Positions 11,126 through 20,472 of a DNA stretch of 64,000 nucleotides are shown in pieces. The notes under the pieces were generated by a model. It saw only the letters and a program-made list of their open reading frames with translations, ran no database searches and was not told the DNA's origin. Position 1 is the first letter of the stretch; every line of letters begins with the position of its first letter. Source of the stretch: Methylothermaceae bacteria B42. GTDB taxonomy: Bacteria > Pseudomonadota > Gammaproteobacteria > Methylococcales > Methylothermaceae. The translations under genes and the position numbers were made by a program. The DNA lies in contig LSNW01000013.1 in NCBI GenBank assembly GCA_001566965.1, positions 62,001 through 126,000 of the forward strand, written 5' to 3'.

Positions 11126-11181
11126 GGCTGTCCACGTGTGGCGGGAACAGATTAGAGGCCTAGACGCTTTTGCTTAATAAG

Positions 11182-11383
11182 CTATGGGGATTTATTTTTT
11201 TCGTCGTCTACGCTGGTTTGAAAATGCCGCAAAAGAAAGTCCTCTTCTACCGGGGGAAAGATCGAAGCGTCGGGCTGCTTCTTCGATGGTCGCAGCCGAA
11301 TAGTCTCCCTGTTCGGAGAACCAACGCACCGCGTTTCTTATGCCCTCCCCTTGGGGCAACAAGGTATCTTTTTTAAAGGACAT
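11182..11383 (-). pseudogene. Small hypothetical protein, frameshifted at a C5 run
   Basis: The first frame encodes MSFKKDTLLPQGEGIRNAVRW followed by FSEQGDYSAATIEEAARRFDLSP and then runs into an arginine-rich tail stopping at 11192. Moving one base at the run of five C (plus-strand G5 at 11252-11256) restores VEEDFLLRHFQTSVDDEKNKSP with a stop at 11182. That gives a 66-residue protein of sensible composition and resembles small proteins I recall from other gammaproteobacteria. The gene therefore seems to carry a +1 insertion, or the C-run was misread. There is no strong ribosome-binding site. Function unknown. Confidence 0.55.
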
Positions 11384-11414
11384 ATCATACCAATGAAAAA
11401 ATTTTATACTCTGT

Positions 11415-11470
11415 GGTATTGAGGGAGATATCCGGGGACGCTGTGAACCCCGGATATCTCCCTCAATACC
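11415..11470. repeat. Perfect 23-bp inverted repeat with 10-nt loop
   Basis: Arms 11415-11437 and 11448-11470 are exact reverse complements (they begin GGTATTGAGGGAG and end CTCCCTCAATACC), separated by ACGCTGTGAA. No T-run follows on either strand, so it is not a typical intrinsic terminator. It lies between the frameshifted small gene and the clpB terminator and may be a dispersed palindromic element. Confidence 0.75.
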
Positions 11471-11554
11471 ATGCTCGGCAATTTGTGCGCATGGGTACCC
11501 ATATCTATGAATTCCCCACTTTGACCCAACCTTATGTAAATTAATTCACTGATA

Positions 11555-11581
11555 CAAAAAAAGCGCGCCTGAAGGCGCGCT
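11555..11581 (-). terminator. Intrinsic terminator of clpB
   Basis: An 8-bp GC-rich stem AGCGCGCC/GGCGCGCT (11562-11581, TGAA loop) followed on the minus strand by seven T. It starts 22 bp beyond the clpB stop codon. Confidence 0.88.
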
Positions 11582-11603
11582 AGGTTTATGTGAGCAAGGC
11601 TGG

Positions 11604-14183
11604 TCAACCTTTGCGGAAAACAATTTTTCCGTCTTCCGCATCGGCAATAATGGTATCCTCGGGACCAAACTTCCCAGCCAGAATATCTATTGCCAAGGGT
11701 TCTTCCAGCAAGTGCTGGATTGCCCGTTTTAGAGGCCGGGCGCCGTAAACCGGGTCGTATCCTGCTTCAGCAATGATATCCAAAGCAGCCTCGGTGACTT
11801 CCAGCTTCATATCCCGTTCCGCCAATCGCTGTTGCAAGCGTGCCAGCTGCAAGCGGGCGATATTGTGTATGTGTTCGCGTCCCAGCGGATGGAATACGAC
11901 AATTTCGTCAATCCGGTTAATGAATTCAGGGCGGAAGTGACGGTTCACCGATTGCATCACTTCGTTTTTAATCACATTATAGGTGGCCCCTTCCTGCGCC
12001 AACTCCTGAATCCGGTCAGACCCCAGATTGGATGTCATAATCACCACCGTATTGCGGAAGTCCACGGTACGGCCGTGACTATCGGTGAGACGGCCATCGT
12101 CGAGGATCTGCAACAGGATGTTGAAGACATCCGCGTGAGCCTTTTCCACCTCGTCAAACAAGATCACCGAGTAGGGTTTACGCCGTACTGCCTCGGTAAG
12201 ATAGCCGCCTTCCTCATAACCCACGTAACCCGGCGGCGCCCCTATTAAGCGGGCAACGGCGTGCTTTTCCATAAATTCCGACATATCGATGCGCACCATG
12301 GCCCGTTCGGTATCGAACAGGAAATCAGCCAGGGTTTTGCACAGCTCGGTCTTACCCACACCGGTCGGCCCCAGGAACAGAAACGAACCCACCGGCCGGT
12401 GGGGATCGGACAATCCCGCCCGCGAACGGCGAATCGCGTTGGCCACGGCAGTGACCGCCTCCTCCTGGCCAACCACGCGCTTGTGCAGTTCCTCTTCCAG
12501 CCGCAAGAGCTTTTGCTTCTCGCTCTCGAGCATTTTGGATACTGGAATTCCTGTCCACTTGGAGACAATTTCCGCAATTTCCTCTTCGGTCACTTTATTG
12601 CGGAGCAGTTTGAATTCCTTCTGCTCGGCTTCCTGAGCGGCTTTCAGCTCTTCTTCCAGTTTCGGGATCTGGCCGTACTGGATTTCCGCCATGCGCTGGA
12701 GATCGCCGGCGCGTTTGGCGTTTTCCAATTCCAACCGGGCCTGTTCCAGCTTTTCCTTGATGGCTTGAGCGCCTTGAAGCGCGGCTTTTTCCGCCTTCCA
12801 GATTTCTTCCAGCTCGGAATATTCCCGCTCCAGTTTGGCGATTTCTTCCTCCAAGGTCGCCAAACGTTTTTGCGAAGCAGGATCGGTTTCCTTCTTGAGC
12901 GCTTCCCGTTCGATTTTGAGCTGGATCAAACGGCGTTCCAACCGGTCCATCGCTTCCGGTTTGGAGTCGATTTCCATGCGGATTTTGGCCGCCGCTTCAT
13001 CAATTAAATCAATCGCCTTGTCCGGCAGCTTGCGATCGGTGATGTAGCGGTGAGACAAGGTAGCCGCGGCGATGATGGCCGGGTCGGTAATCTCCACGCC
13101 GTGGTGCAGTTCATAGCGCTCTTTCAAACCACGGAGAATGGCGATGGTATCCTCCACCGTTGGTTCTTCCACCAGTACTTTCTGGAAACGCCGCTCCAAC
13201 GCCGCATCTTTTTCAATGTACTTGCGATATTCATCAAGGGTGGTGGCGCCGATGCAGCGCAGCTCGCCCCGTGCCAAGGCGGGTTTGAGCATGTTACCCG
13301 CATCGACCGCGCCTTCGGCCTTGCCGGCGCCCACCATGGTGTGGATTTCATCGATGAACAGAATAACCTTGCCTTCCGCTTTGGCGATGTCATTGAGCAC
13401 CGCTTTCAAGCGCTCTTCGAATTCGCCCCGGAACTTGGCGCCGGCGATCAAAGCCGCCATATCCAAGGCCAGAATCCGCTTGTCGCGCAATCCTTCCGGC
13501 ACTTCCTGATCCACGATGCGCTGGGCCAAGCCTTCAACAATCGCAGTCTTCCCGACACCGGGCTCGCCAATCAGCACCGGGTTGTTTTTGGTGCGCCGTT
13601 GGAGAATCTGAATCGTGCGGCGGATTTCTTCGTCGCGGCCGATTACAGGATCTAGCTTGCCCTGTTCGGCTTTTTCCGTCAGATCAACCGTATATTTTTC
13701 CAACGCCTGACGTTGTTCCTCGGCATATTGGTCGGTCACGGTCTCGCCCCCACGGATTTCTTCAATGGCTTTTTCGATAACGCTTCGAGTGGCCCCGGCC
13801 TGGCGTAAAACTTCCGCCAAGGCGCCTTTGTCTTCCAGCGCGGCAAGGACGAACAATTCGCTGGATATATAAGCATCGCCACGCTTTTGGGCCAGCTTGT
13901 CCATCAGATTCAAAATCTTGGCCAGGTCATTGGAAATATGCACTTCCCCGCCGGCGCCTTCCACTGTCGGCATCCGATCCAGCATCTTGCCCAATTCAGT
14001 GCGCAGTTGATTGACGTTGACGCCAGCCTTGGTCAGTAGCGGGCGTACGGTACCCCCTTCCTGATCCAGCAGCGCAATCATCACATGCACCGGCTCGATA
14101 AATTGATGATCCTTGCCCAGAGCCAGACTCTGCGCATCCTGGAGTGCTTCTTGAAATTTTGTGGTGAGTTTATCCATTCTCAT
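11604..14183 (-). CDS. clpB: ATP-dependent disaggregase ClpB
   Basis: Hexameric AAA+ disaggregase that works with DnaK to recover aggregated proteins. At 859 residues it has the usual length. Domains in order: N-terminal Clp repeat domain ([11 protein letters not shown]..., [12 protein letters not shown]), AAA1 with Walker [10 protein letters not shown] near 205, the coiled-coil M domain near 405-525 (many Glu/Lys heptads), and AAA2 with Walker [10 protein letters not shown] near 605, ending in the D2 small domain. It lies 79 bp downstream of pgeF in the same order as E. coli yfiH-clpB. No clear heat-shock promoter was seen in the gap, so it may also be read from the rluD promoter. Confidence 0.97.
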   Translation of the reverse strand: MRMDKLTTKFQEALQDAQSLALGKDHQFIEPVHVMIALLDQEGGTVRPLLTKAGVNVNQLRTELGKMLDRMPTVEGAGGEVHISNDLAKILNLMDKLAQKRGDAYISSELFVLAALEDKGALAEVLRQAGATRSVIEKAIEEIRGGETVTDQYAEEQRQALEKYTVDLTEKAEQGKLDPVIGRDEEIRRTIQILQRRTKNNPVLIGEPGVGKTAIVEGLAQRIVDQEVPEGLRDKRILALDMAALIAGAKFRGEFEERLKAVLNDIAKAEGKVILFIDEIHTMVGAGKAEGAVDAGNMLKPALARGELRCIGATTLDEYRKYIEKDAALERRFQKVLVEEPTVEDTIAILRGLKERYELHHGVEITDPAIIAAATLSHRYITDRKLPDKAIDLIDEAAAKIRMEIDSKPEAMDRLERRLIQLKIEREALKKETDPASQKRLATLEEEIAKLEREYSELEEIWKAEKAALQGAQAIKEKLEQARLELENAKRAGDLQRMAEIQYGQIPKLEEELKAAQEAEQKEFKLLRNKVTEEEIAEIVSKWTGIPVSKMLESEKQKLLRLEEELHKRVVGQEEAVTAVANAIRRSRAGLSDPHRPVGSFLFLGPTGVGKTELCKTLADFLFDTERAMVRIDMSEFMEKHAVARLIGAPPGYVGYEEGGYLTEAVRRKPYSVILFDEVEKAHADVFNILLQILDDGRLTDSHGRTVDFRNTVVIMTSNLGSDRIQELAQEGATYNVIKNEVMQSVNRHFRPEFINRIDEIVVFHPLGREHIHNIARLQLARLQQRLAERDMKLEVTEAALDIIAEAGYDPVYGARPLKRAIQHLLEEPLAIDILAGKFGPEDTIIADAEDGKIVFRKG

Positions 14184-14262
14184 TTGTGTAATTACCCTCT
14201 TGTAAAGCTGGGTGTCATGAAATTATTTGCCAACTATGAGATGGGGACGCCGATGGTTTTTT

Positions 14263-14985
14263 TCAACCACTTCGCCAAATCAGCGTGGCCATCCGGCCGC
14301 AAACGCCATCCCGGCGGTAGGAAAAAAAGTCATCTGGATTACTATAGGTGCAATAATAACCACCAAAGATAGCCTCTACGCCCAAGCGCTTTAAGATGAT
14401 TTCCGCCAACTGGTAAATATCTGCGTGTAGCCGCTTCCCGCAAAGATGAAAAGCTGGCGCGAAATCGTCGGAACGTGCAAGAAAAGCCGCTTGGACTTCA
14501 TTTCCTACTTCAAAAGCTTTAGGACCAATGGCAGGCCCCAGCCAGGCCATGGGGGAGGTTTTCCAAGGAGGGAAATGAATGGCATTGTCGATAACACCCG
14601 CCAGAATGCCTCTCCACCCTGCGTGGACAGCGGCGACGGTTTCGCCATCGGTCAACAGAATAGGCAGGCAGTCCGCAGTTAAAACAGCACAGACAATATT
14701 GGATTGGGAAGTGAAACTGGCGTCAGCTTTGGGGGTTGAAAATTCAAACTTGTCCGCCTCGATGACGCGTTCCCTATGCACCTGCTGCAGCCAGACCGGT
14801 TCCCTTGGAAGATGCAAATGCTTTCGCAACAATTGTCGGTTGCGGAAAACTGAAACCGGGTCATCCCCTACATGCGCCGCTAGATTCCAGTAAGCAAACG
14901 GTCCGTGGCTGACGCCTCCTTGGCGCAAGGTGACAAAGGCACGAACCCCTGTTGGGGCGGGCCAATCGGGCGTTAAATATGGCAT
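14263..14985 (-). CDS. pgeF: Peptidoglycan editing factor PgeF (laccase-domain protein, YfiH)
   Basis: A 240-residue single-domain member of the multicopper-oxidase-like DUF152/YfiH family. Members have been described as purine nucleoside phosphorylase/laccase-type enzymes, and as correcting mis-incorporation in UDP-MurNAc peptides. Hallmark residues are QQVHRERV, the metal/active-site Cys in LTADCLPILL and His in AAVHAGWRG. The ATG lies directly after the TGA of the small membrane protein gene. It sits in an rluD-orf-pgeF-clpB transcription unit. Confidence 0.92.
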   Translation of the reverse strand: MPYLTPDWPAPTGVRAFVTLRQGGVSHGPFAYWNLAAHVGDDPVSVFRNRQLLRKHLHLPREPVWLQQVHRERVIEADKFEFSTPKADASFTSQSNIVCAVLTADCLPILLTDGETVAAVHAGWRGILAGVIDNAIHFPPWKTSPMAWLGPAIGPKAFEVGNEVQAAFLARSDDFAPAFHLCGKRLHADIYQLAEIILKRLGVEAIFGGYYCTYSNPDDFFSYRRDGVCGRMATLIWRSG

Positions 14986-15210
14986 TCAATGGTCGCGGCT
15001 TGCTATCGCTTTACCGATGGCCAGTAACACCAGCAAACCAACGACGATCCCTCCCATTAAAGCGAGGTGTCCGGCAAACCATTGATATATATTGTCAGCA
15101 ACCTGAAATACCGATGCGATTGTCTCTTCATCCAGATGCCAGTGGCCACCGTGTGCATAAGCTCTGGAAACAGCCAGCGGCAACAATAAAGTCATCACCA
15201 GTCTTTTCAT
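14986..15210 (-). CDS. Small membrane protein, function unknown
   Basis: A 74-residue protein with an N-terminal signal-like segment (MKRLVMTLLLPLAVSRAYA), a short His-rich patch (HGGHWHLDEE) and one C-terminal transmembrane helix (LALMGGIVVGLLVLLAIGKAIA). Its ATG overlaps the rluD stop by one base (TAATG) and its TGA abuts the pgeF ATG, which is strong evidence that it is translated as part of the operon. I do not recognise the family. The histidines hint at metal binding, but this is speculation. Confidence 0.7.
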   Translation of the reverse strand: MKRLVMTLLLPLAVSRAYAHGGHWHLDEETIASVFQVADNIYQWFAGHLALMGGIVVGLLVLLAIGKAIASRDH

Positions 15211-16169
15211 TATTCTTCGCTCCCCTGCTCCCTGCGCAATACTGCAAGTAAATTTTCAAAATCTTCCGGTATGGGACTTTCCCAGCTTACCATCTCCCCG
15301 CTGGCCGGATGGCGAAAGCTCAATCGCTTCGCGTGCAACGCCTGACGTTTAAAATGCCGCAGGGTTTTAATTAAAGGTTCACTGGCCCCGGGCGGAAGCC
15401 GAAGACGGCCGTATTCCGGATCTCCAAATAAGGGAAATCGAAGATAAGCCATGTGCACCCGAATTTGATGGGTCCGCCCTGTCTCGAGTTGTACCTTAAT
15501 CAAGGTATGAAAAGGAAAACGCTCGGCAATCCGGTAATGGGTGATTGCCTCTTTCCCATCTTCCACTACCGCAAAACGTTTCCGATTCACTGGATGACGG
15601 CCAATGGGCGCTTCCACGGTTCCACCAGTAATCATTTTACCAACGACCAGCGCCAAATATTCCCGTTTGACTGTGCGGGCCTGAAGTTGATCCACCAAAC
15701 CCTTATGGGCTTTAAGACTGCGCGCCACGACTAACAGACCCGAGGTATCCTTATCCAACCGATGCACAATCCCGGCCCTGGGCAGTTTGTCCAATTCCGG
15801 GGCATGATGCAACAGGGCGTTTTGTAAAGTGCCGTCGTGGTGACCTGCCGCGGGATGAACAACCAGCCCGGCGGGTTTATCGACGACTAATAAATGCTCA
15901 TCCTCGTATAGGATTGTCAATGGCATTGCTTGCGCCTGACACTTGCCCACCGGATCGACCACGATTTCCAGCGCTATGCGCTCTCCTCCCTGAACCTTAT
16001 CGCGGGGGCGCCATTGCCGTCCATCCACAAGCACCCGTCCCTCTTCAATCCATTGCTTGAGACGGGTGCGGGAATAGTCATTAAACAGCGTTGACAAAAC
16101 CTGGTCCAAACGCTTTCCTGCTGCATTTTCAGGCACGAAAGCAAGACAGGTTGCATTTTTATCTTTCAC
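15210..16169 (-). CDS. rluD: 23S rRNA pseudouridine(1911/1915/1917) synthase
   Basis: Isomerises uridines in helix 69 of 23S rRNA. The N-terminal S4 RNA-binding domain (GKRLDQVLSTLFNDYSRTRLKQWI) precedes the catalytic domain with HRLDKDTSGLLVVA, whose Asp is the nucleophile; the C-terminal half includes GRTHQIRVHM. Start choice is uncertain. The frame continues to a TTG at 16223, but the added Phe-rich segment does not fit the family, and the GTG at 16169 gives a more typical N-terminus, though with no clear ribosome-binding site. It heads the rluD-orf-pgeF-clpB group. Confidence 0.93.
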   Translation of the reverse strand: MKDKNATCLAFVPENAAGKRLDQVLSTLFNDYSRTRLKQWIEEGRVLVDGRQWRPRDKVQGGERIALEIVVDPVGKCQAQAMPLTILYEDEHLLVVDKPAGLVVHPAAGHHDGTLQNALLHHAPELDKLPRAGIVHRLDKDTSGLLVVARSLKAHKGLVDQLQARTVKREYLALVVGKMITGGTVEAPIGRHPVNRKRFAVVEDGKEAITHYRIAERFPFHTLIKVQLETGRTHQIRVHMAYLRFPLFGDPEYGRLRLPPGASEPLIKTLRHFKRQALHAKRLSFRHPASGEMVSWESPIPEDFENLLAVLRREQGSEE

Positions 16170-16353
16170 GGAATACTCGAAGAAATTAAAACGAAAAAAG
16201 CAAAATTTGAGCCGGTTGCGCAATACCCAAAAAGGCTCCTGATTATTTTGCCTGAAGATTAGGAAAAATACTGCTCTTTGGAGGAAACAGCTTGAATCAA
16301 TTCAAAGGAAGCAAATTTTTAGGACAATCGGTGTATAAGAGGCTAAAACTTAG

Positions 16354-19110
16354 TCAAAGCGATTTTAAGAGAGTTTCCGCCTGTTCCCGTTCCGCAAATT
16401 TTTTGTCTTCTTTGAGAAGACGCTCCAGGATTTTTTTGGCTTCGGCGGGTTGACCATTCGCAACCAAGGCTTGTGCCAAATGAAAGCGAATGGAGGGAAG
16501 ATGGGGTGCCAGTATGGCCGCTTGTTTTAATAAGGCCAATCCTTTCTTTACGTTTCCGTTCTGGAAATAGATCCAGCCCACGGTATCTTGGATTTCGGGA
16601 TTATCCTCTACCTTGTCTGCCAATTTATCCGCCAGATTTAGGGCTTTTTGGTGTTGGCCCGTCATTTGATACAACCAAGCAAGATTATTCATCACCAAAA
16701 GTTGATCTGGCGCAAAAGAGAGTATTTTTTCATACTCGGCAATCGCTTCTTTATCTTTGTTGTCTGCCTGGTAAGCCATGGCAAGCATCAGCCTTGCAGG
16801 AAGATCATTAGGCGATTTGTCCAGCCATTTCTTTAAAACAGAATAACCTTTTTCCTTTTCCCCTTTGCGCCGGTAGAGGAGATTAAGACGGCGTGATGCC
16901 AGTGAAGAAAAGCCTCGTTGATTGGCTTCCTCATAGGAAACCAACGCCAAAGGATATTCTCCCTTGGCAAATGCGGCTTCTCCCTTCCACAAATAGCCCA
17001 CCGGATGATCTGGAAATTGCTTTTGTAATACATCGGCGGATCGCAGGGCTTCATTGTAACGTTTTTGTTTCAACAATAGCCGAATTCTATTGACCGCTGC
17101 AGGAATATAATCTTCCTTCAGCGCAAGCGCCTTGTCCCATTCTTCAAGCGCAGATTCAAAATGACCCCGCTTTTCTAACGCTAGCGCCAATAGGTGATGG
17201 GCTTCTGGATTGTCCGGGATTTTATTAACTAATTTACTAAAGGTAGAAACCGCGCTTGCCGCTTCTCCAACGCCTAATTGCGCTAACCCTAAATTTTTCA
17301 GGATCGCCGGATTGTCGGGATGATTGTTGGCGTTTTCTCTAGCGACATTCAATGCCTTAAGCGCATCACCCTCGGCCAAATAATAGCGGGTAAGCATCAA
17401 ACCAGGCTGAATCGCAGTTGGGTTGGATTCCCTGGCCTTTTCAAGCCATTGCACCATTTTTTCAGGTGCTTTTTTGACCTCGGCAATTCGTGCCAGCCCA
17501 AGTAAGGCTGATAAGTGTTTGGGTTGTTGCCGCCAAATTTGCCGGTAGTATCTTTCCGCTGAATCCAAATCCCCCTGGCGTAATTTCAATTTTGCCAGAT
17601 TAAGACGAGCCGTATGGTAGTCGGGAAAGCGCCGCAAGAGTTTTTGCCAATGCTGCTCTGCCTTTTCTGTCTCACCCTTCGACAGATAAGCCGCGGCCAT
17701 TAAGTTTTCCGGCATTGGACTATCCGGCATTTTCTTGACCAGCTGCTGGGCTACTTTTATGGCTTCATCAAACTTTTTTTGCTTCAAGCGGGCCAAGACC
17801 AGCACCACATCCGCCTGAATCAAGTCCGGCTCCAAACTGACAGCCCGCTCCAATTGACCGGCAGCCGTCTCCAAATCCCCCGATGCAATTTCTCCGAGCG
17901 CCAACTGAGCTCGGAAAGCAGCTACATCGGGAGCAAGCTCAGCAGCCTTGGATAGTAATTCCGTGCCCTTATCAAATTCCCGGCTTTGAATATAAGCACT
18001 ACCCAATAATGCCAACAACTGTGGATCATTTTCAGCGCGATCTGAAAGCCTCTCCAAAAGCGCCGCTGCCTTTTGAGGGTGCTTGAGCTTCATATGGACT
18101 GCCGCCAATAACTTTACTAGCGGCAAATGGTCCGGTAATTTTTTATATACGGTTGTTAAATGATCCTTTGCTGAAGACAGTTCATTCTGACGGTAGGCAA
18201 TCACTCCCATCAGAAAATGGCTAGGAATATGATTGGGAATCGTATGTAGAACTTTGGTTAAAGTATCTTCAGCAGCTTGGAGCCTACCTTGGCGATAGTC
18301 CACCAGACCTTGCAAATAAAGCACAAGGGGAAGTTCTCCTGCGATCTCTCTGGCCTTTTGAATATCTTGTTGGGCTTCCTCCAGTTTATTTTGGGAGATC
18401 AGTACCGTAGCTCGCCCTAATAGGGCTCTAATTTCACTAGGATTGTATTGCAGGGCGTTATCAAAGGCTTGTTTGGCCCCCTTCAAATCACCGCTTATCC
18501 GTCTGGCCTCTGCCAGTAATGACCAGGCACCAGCATTCTTGGGATTCAGTTTTAAAGCCTTTTGGACAAATGCCTCGACATTAGGAAAATCTTTTTCCAA
18601 CAATGCCAACCTGGCTAAGCCGAGATAGGCATCCTCCACATCAGGCGACAACTTTAATGCTTGTTGAAAATCTTGTTGCGCGCCTTCACGATCTCCCTGG
18701 ATTAATCTCGCTGTCCCCCGCAGCGCAAAAACCTGTGCGCGTACGGAAGGGTCAGTTATTGCATCGGTTTCGATTTCATTCAAAAGTTTTTTGGCTTTTC
18801 CCTGGAGAAGATAAGCCCTAGCCAAAGGAACAATCCAGCGGTCCCGGTCGACCTTGAGATCACGGGCTTTCTGCAGTTCTTTCACCGCCCCTGCGCCTTC
18901 CCCCAAGCGGAGATAGGCTTGCCCAAGCAATAAGCGGGCTTCGGCATTTAAAGGTGTCTGACGAAGCAGATTTTTGAGTTGAATAACTGCTGCTTTTACT
19001 TCACCTTTATTTAAATACTGACGGGCTTCCTGAAGTAAAGATTCTTCACCAGCGATTGCTCCAGCCAAAACGCACCAACATAACAGCCCGGACATTAATG
19101 GTCGGTGCAT
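16354..19110 (-). CDS. prsT: XrtA/PEP-CTERM system TPR-repeat protein PrsT
   Basis: A 918-residue protein with a signal peptide (SGLLCWCVLAGAIAGEE) followed almost entirely by tetratricopeptide repeats of about 34 residues. Periodic motifs such as A..LLGQAYLRLGE and NPEAHHLLALALEKRGH continue to the C-terminus. Its length, repeat content and place beside prsR and prsK match the PrsT family of exosortase A (XrtA) loci. It is probably an exported scaffold in extracellular polymer/PEP-CTERM protein biogenesis. It lies 9 bp downstream of prsR, with an AAGGA ribosome-binding site. No exosortase gene is in the window. Confidence 0.9.
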   Translation of the reverse strand: MHRPLMSGLLCWCVLAGAIAGEESLLQEARQYLNKGEVKAAVIQLKNLLRQTPLNAEARLLLGQAYLRLGEGAGAVKELQKARDLKVDRDRWIVPLARAYLLQGKAKKLLNEIETDAITDPSVRAQVFALRGTARLIQGDREGAQQDFQQALKLSPDVEDAYLGLARLALLEKDFPNVEAFVQKALKLNPKNAGAWSLLAEARRISGDLKGAKQAFDNALQYNPSEIRALLGRATVLISQNKLEEAQQDIQKAREIAGELPLVLYLQGLVDYRQGRLQAAEDTLTKVLHTIPNHIPSHFLMGVIAYRQNELSSAKDHLTTVYKKLPDHLPLVKLLAAVHMKLKHPQKAAALLERLSDRAENDPQLLALLGSAYIQSREFDKGTELLSKAAELAPDVAAFRAQLALGEIASGDLETAAGQLERAVSLEPDLIQADVVLVLARLKQKKFDEAIKVAQQLVKKMPDSPMPENLMAAAYLSKGETEKAEQHWQKLLRRFPDYHTARLNLAKLKLRQGDLDSAERYYRQIWRQQPKHLSALLGLARIAEVKKAPEKMVQWLEKARESNPTAIQPGLMLTRYYLAEGDALKALNVARENANNHPDNPAILKNLGLAQLGVGEAASAVSTFSKLVNKIPDNPEAHHLLALALEKRGHFESALEEWDKALALKEDYIPAAVNRIRLLLKQKRYNEALRSADVLQKQFPDHPVGYLWKGEAAFAKGEYPLALVSYEEANQRGFSSLASRRLNLLYRRKGEKEKGYSVLKKWLDKSPNDLPARLMLAMAYQADNKDKEAIAEYEKILSFAPDQLLVMNNLAWLYQMTGQHQKALNLADKLADKVEDNPEIQDTVGWIYFQNGNVKKGLALLKQAAILAPHLPSIRFHLAQALVANGQPAEAKKILERLLKEDKKFAEREQAETLLKSL

Positions 19111-19119
19111 CTAGTTCCT

Positions 19120-20472
19120 TTAAACTTTTAAGTTAAATTTATTGAGGAGTGAATATAATGTCGGCCGGGTTACATCCAATATCTCTGCTGCCCTGGAGAT
19201 TTTCCCGCCAGCTTCGCTCAGTGCATTACAAAGCGCTTCTCGTTCAGCGGCTTCCCTGGCTTCACGCAGGGTACGCAAACGAGCGTTGTTCTCAGCTCCC
19301 TTCATTCTTAAATCAACAAGTTCGATCTTAGGTCCCTTTGACAAGGCGACGGCATTTTTGATCCGGCTCTGTAGTTCCCGCACATTACCGGGCCAGTGGT
19401 AACTTTCCAAAGCCGCCAACGCTTCTTCCGTGAAATCGAGCAAATTACGCTTCATTTCCTGGTTGTAACGGTGAAGAAACGCCCGGGCTAAAACAGCCAC
19501 ATCACCGCTTCGGTCTCGTAAGGGTGGCAATACGATCGTAGTTTCATTGATGCGGAAGTATAGATCCTGGCGGAATTGCCCTTCGGCAATTTGCTGCTCC
19601 AAATTTTGATGGGTAGCGCAAATCACCCGGACATCCACCTGAATCTCTTTGCGTCCCCCCACGCGCTCAATCACCCTTTCCTGAAGAAACCGGAGTAATT
19701 TTGGCTGTAATGAAAGAGGCATATCGCCAATTTCATCCAGAAATAAAGTGCCACCATCGGCTAATTCGATCTTACCCGGCGTTTGCTTGGACGCATCGGT
19801 AAACGCCCCTTTCTCGTGGCCGAAAAGCTCCGACTCCAATAGCGAATCCGGAATCGCCGCGGCATTGATGGCGATAAAGGGCCTGTCTGCTCTCGGGCTT
19901 AATTTATGAATTGCACGGGCAATGACTTCCTTGCCCGTTCCGCTCTCCCCTAATAACAAGATGGATAAATCGGTGGGTGCTAATTGCTCCACCAGCCGGC
20001 AAACCTCATGCATTTGCGGGCTGGCAGCGATAACGCCATCTAAGGGATTACTGATGTGCAAACGGCTGAGTTTTTTATTTTCATCCTCCAAAGCGTGGAG
20101 TTTAAAGGCTCTTTCCACGACAAAACCCAGCATTTCCGGTTCAACAGGCTTTTGATAGAAATCATAAGCGCCCATGCCGACTGCTTTGACTGCATTATCC
20201 AGTTGATCATTTCCGGTAATCACAATCACCTTAGTCCCAGGCTGGGCATGAAGAATGGCATTCAGGGTGGCAAACCCTTCGGAAACGCCACCCGGATCCG
20301 GGGGGAGCCCAAGATCCAGCGTCACTACCGAAGGTACATGTTTTTTCAAGGCTTCCAGCGCCGTCTCTTTATCGCTGGCGGTAACCACATGATATTTATC
20401 TGCAAAGCTCCATTTCAATTGACTTTGCAGCCCTGGATCATCCTCAACAATTAACAAGGTTTGTTTGCTCAA
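19120..20472 (-). CDS. prsR: PEP-CTERM-box response regulator PrsR (NtrC family)
   Basis: A sigma-54-dependent activator of 450 residues. The receiver domain has its phospho-acceptor Asp in VVTLDLGLP near residue 53. The AAA+ domain has Walker A GESGTGKE near 175 and [13 protein letters not shown], where the sigma-54 contact loop reads GAFTDA instead of GAFTGA. A Fis-type helix-turn-helix lies at the end ([22 protein letters not shown]). The start is TTG at 20472, overlapping the prsK TGA and preceded by GGGAG at 7-nt spacing. It is the partner of PrsK and likely drives exopolysaccharide/PEP-CTERM genes. Confidence 0.92.
   Translation of the reverse strand: MSKQTLLIVEDDPGLQSQLKWSFADKYHVVTASDKETALEALKKHVPSVVTLDLGLPPDPGGVSEGFATLNAILHAQPGTKVIVITGNDQLDNAVKAVGMGAYDFYQKPVEPEMLGFVVERAFKLHALEDENKKLSRLHISNPLDGVIAASPQMHEVCRLVEQLAPTDLSILLLGESGTGKEVIARAIHKLSPRADRPFIAINAAAIPDSLLESELFGHEKGAFTDASKQTPGKIELADGGTLFLDEIGDMPLSLQPKLLRFLQERVIERVGGRKEIQVDVRVICATHQNLEQQIAEGQFRQDLYFRINETTIVLPPLRDRSGDVAVLARAFLHRYNQEMKRNLLDFTEEALAALESYHWPGNVRELQSRIKNAVALSKGPKIELVDLRMKGAENNARLRTLREAREAAEREALCNALSEAGGKISRAAEILDVTRPTLYSLLNKFNLKV

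Noticed and set aside
11404-11607. 67-codon minus-strand frame after clpB
   Set aside because: Runs through the clpB terminator and the 23-bp palindrome; composition is not protein-like.
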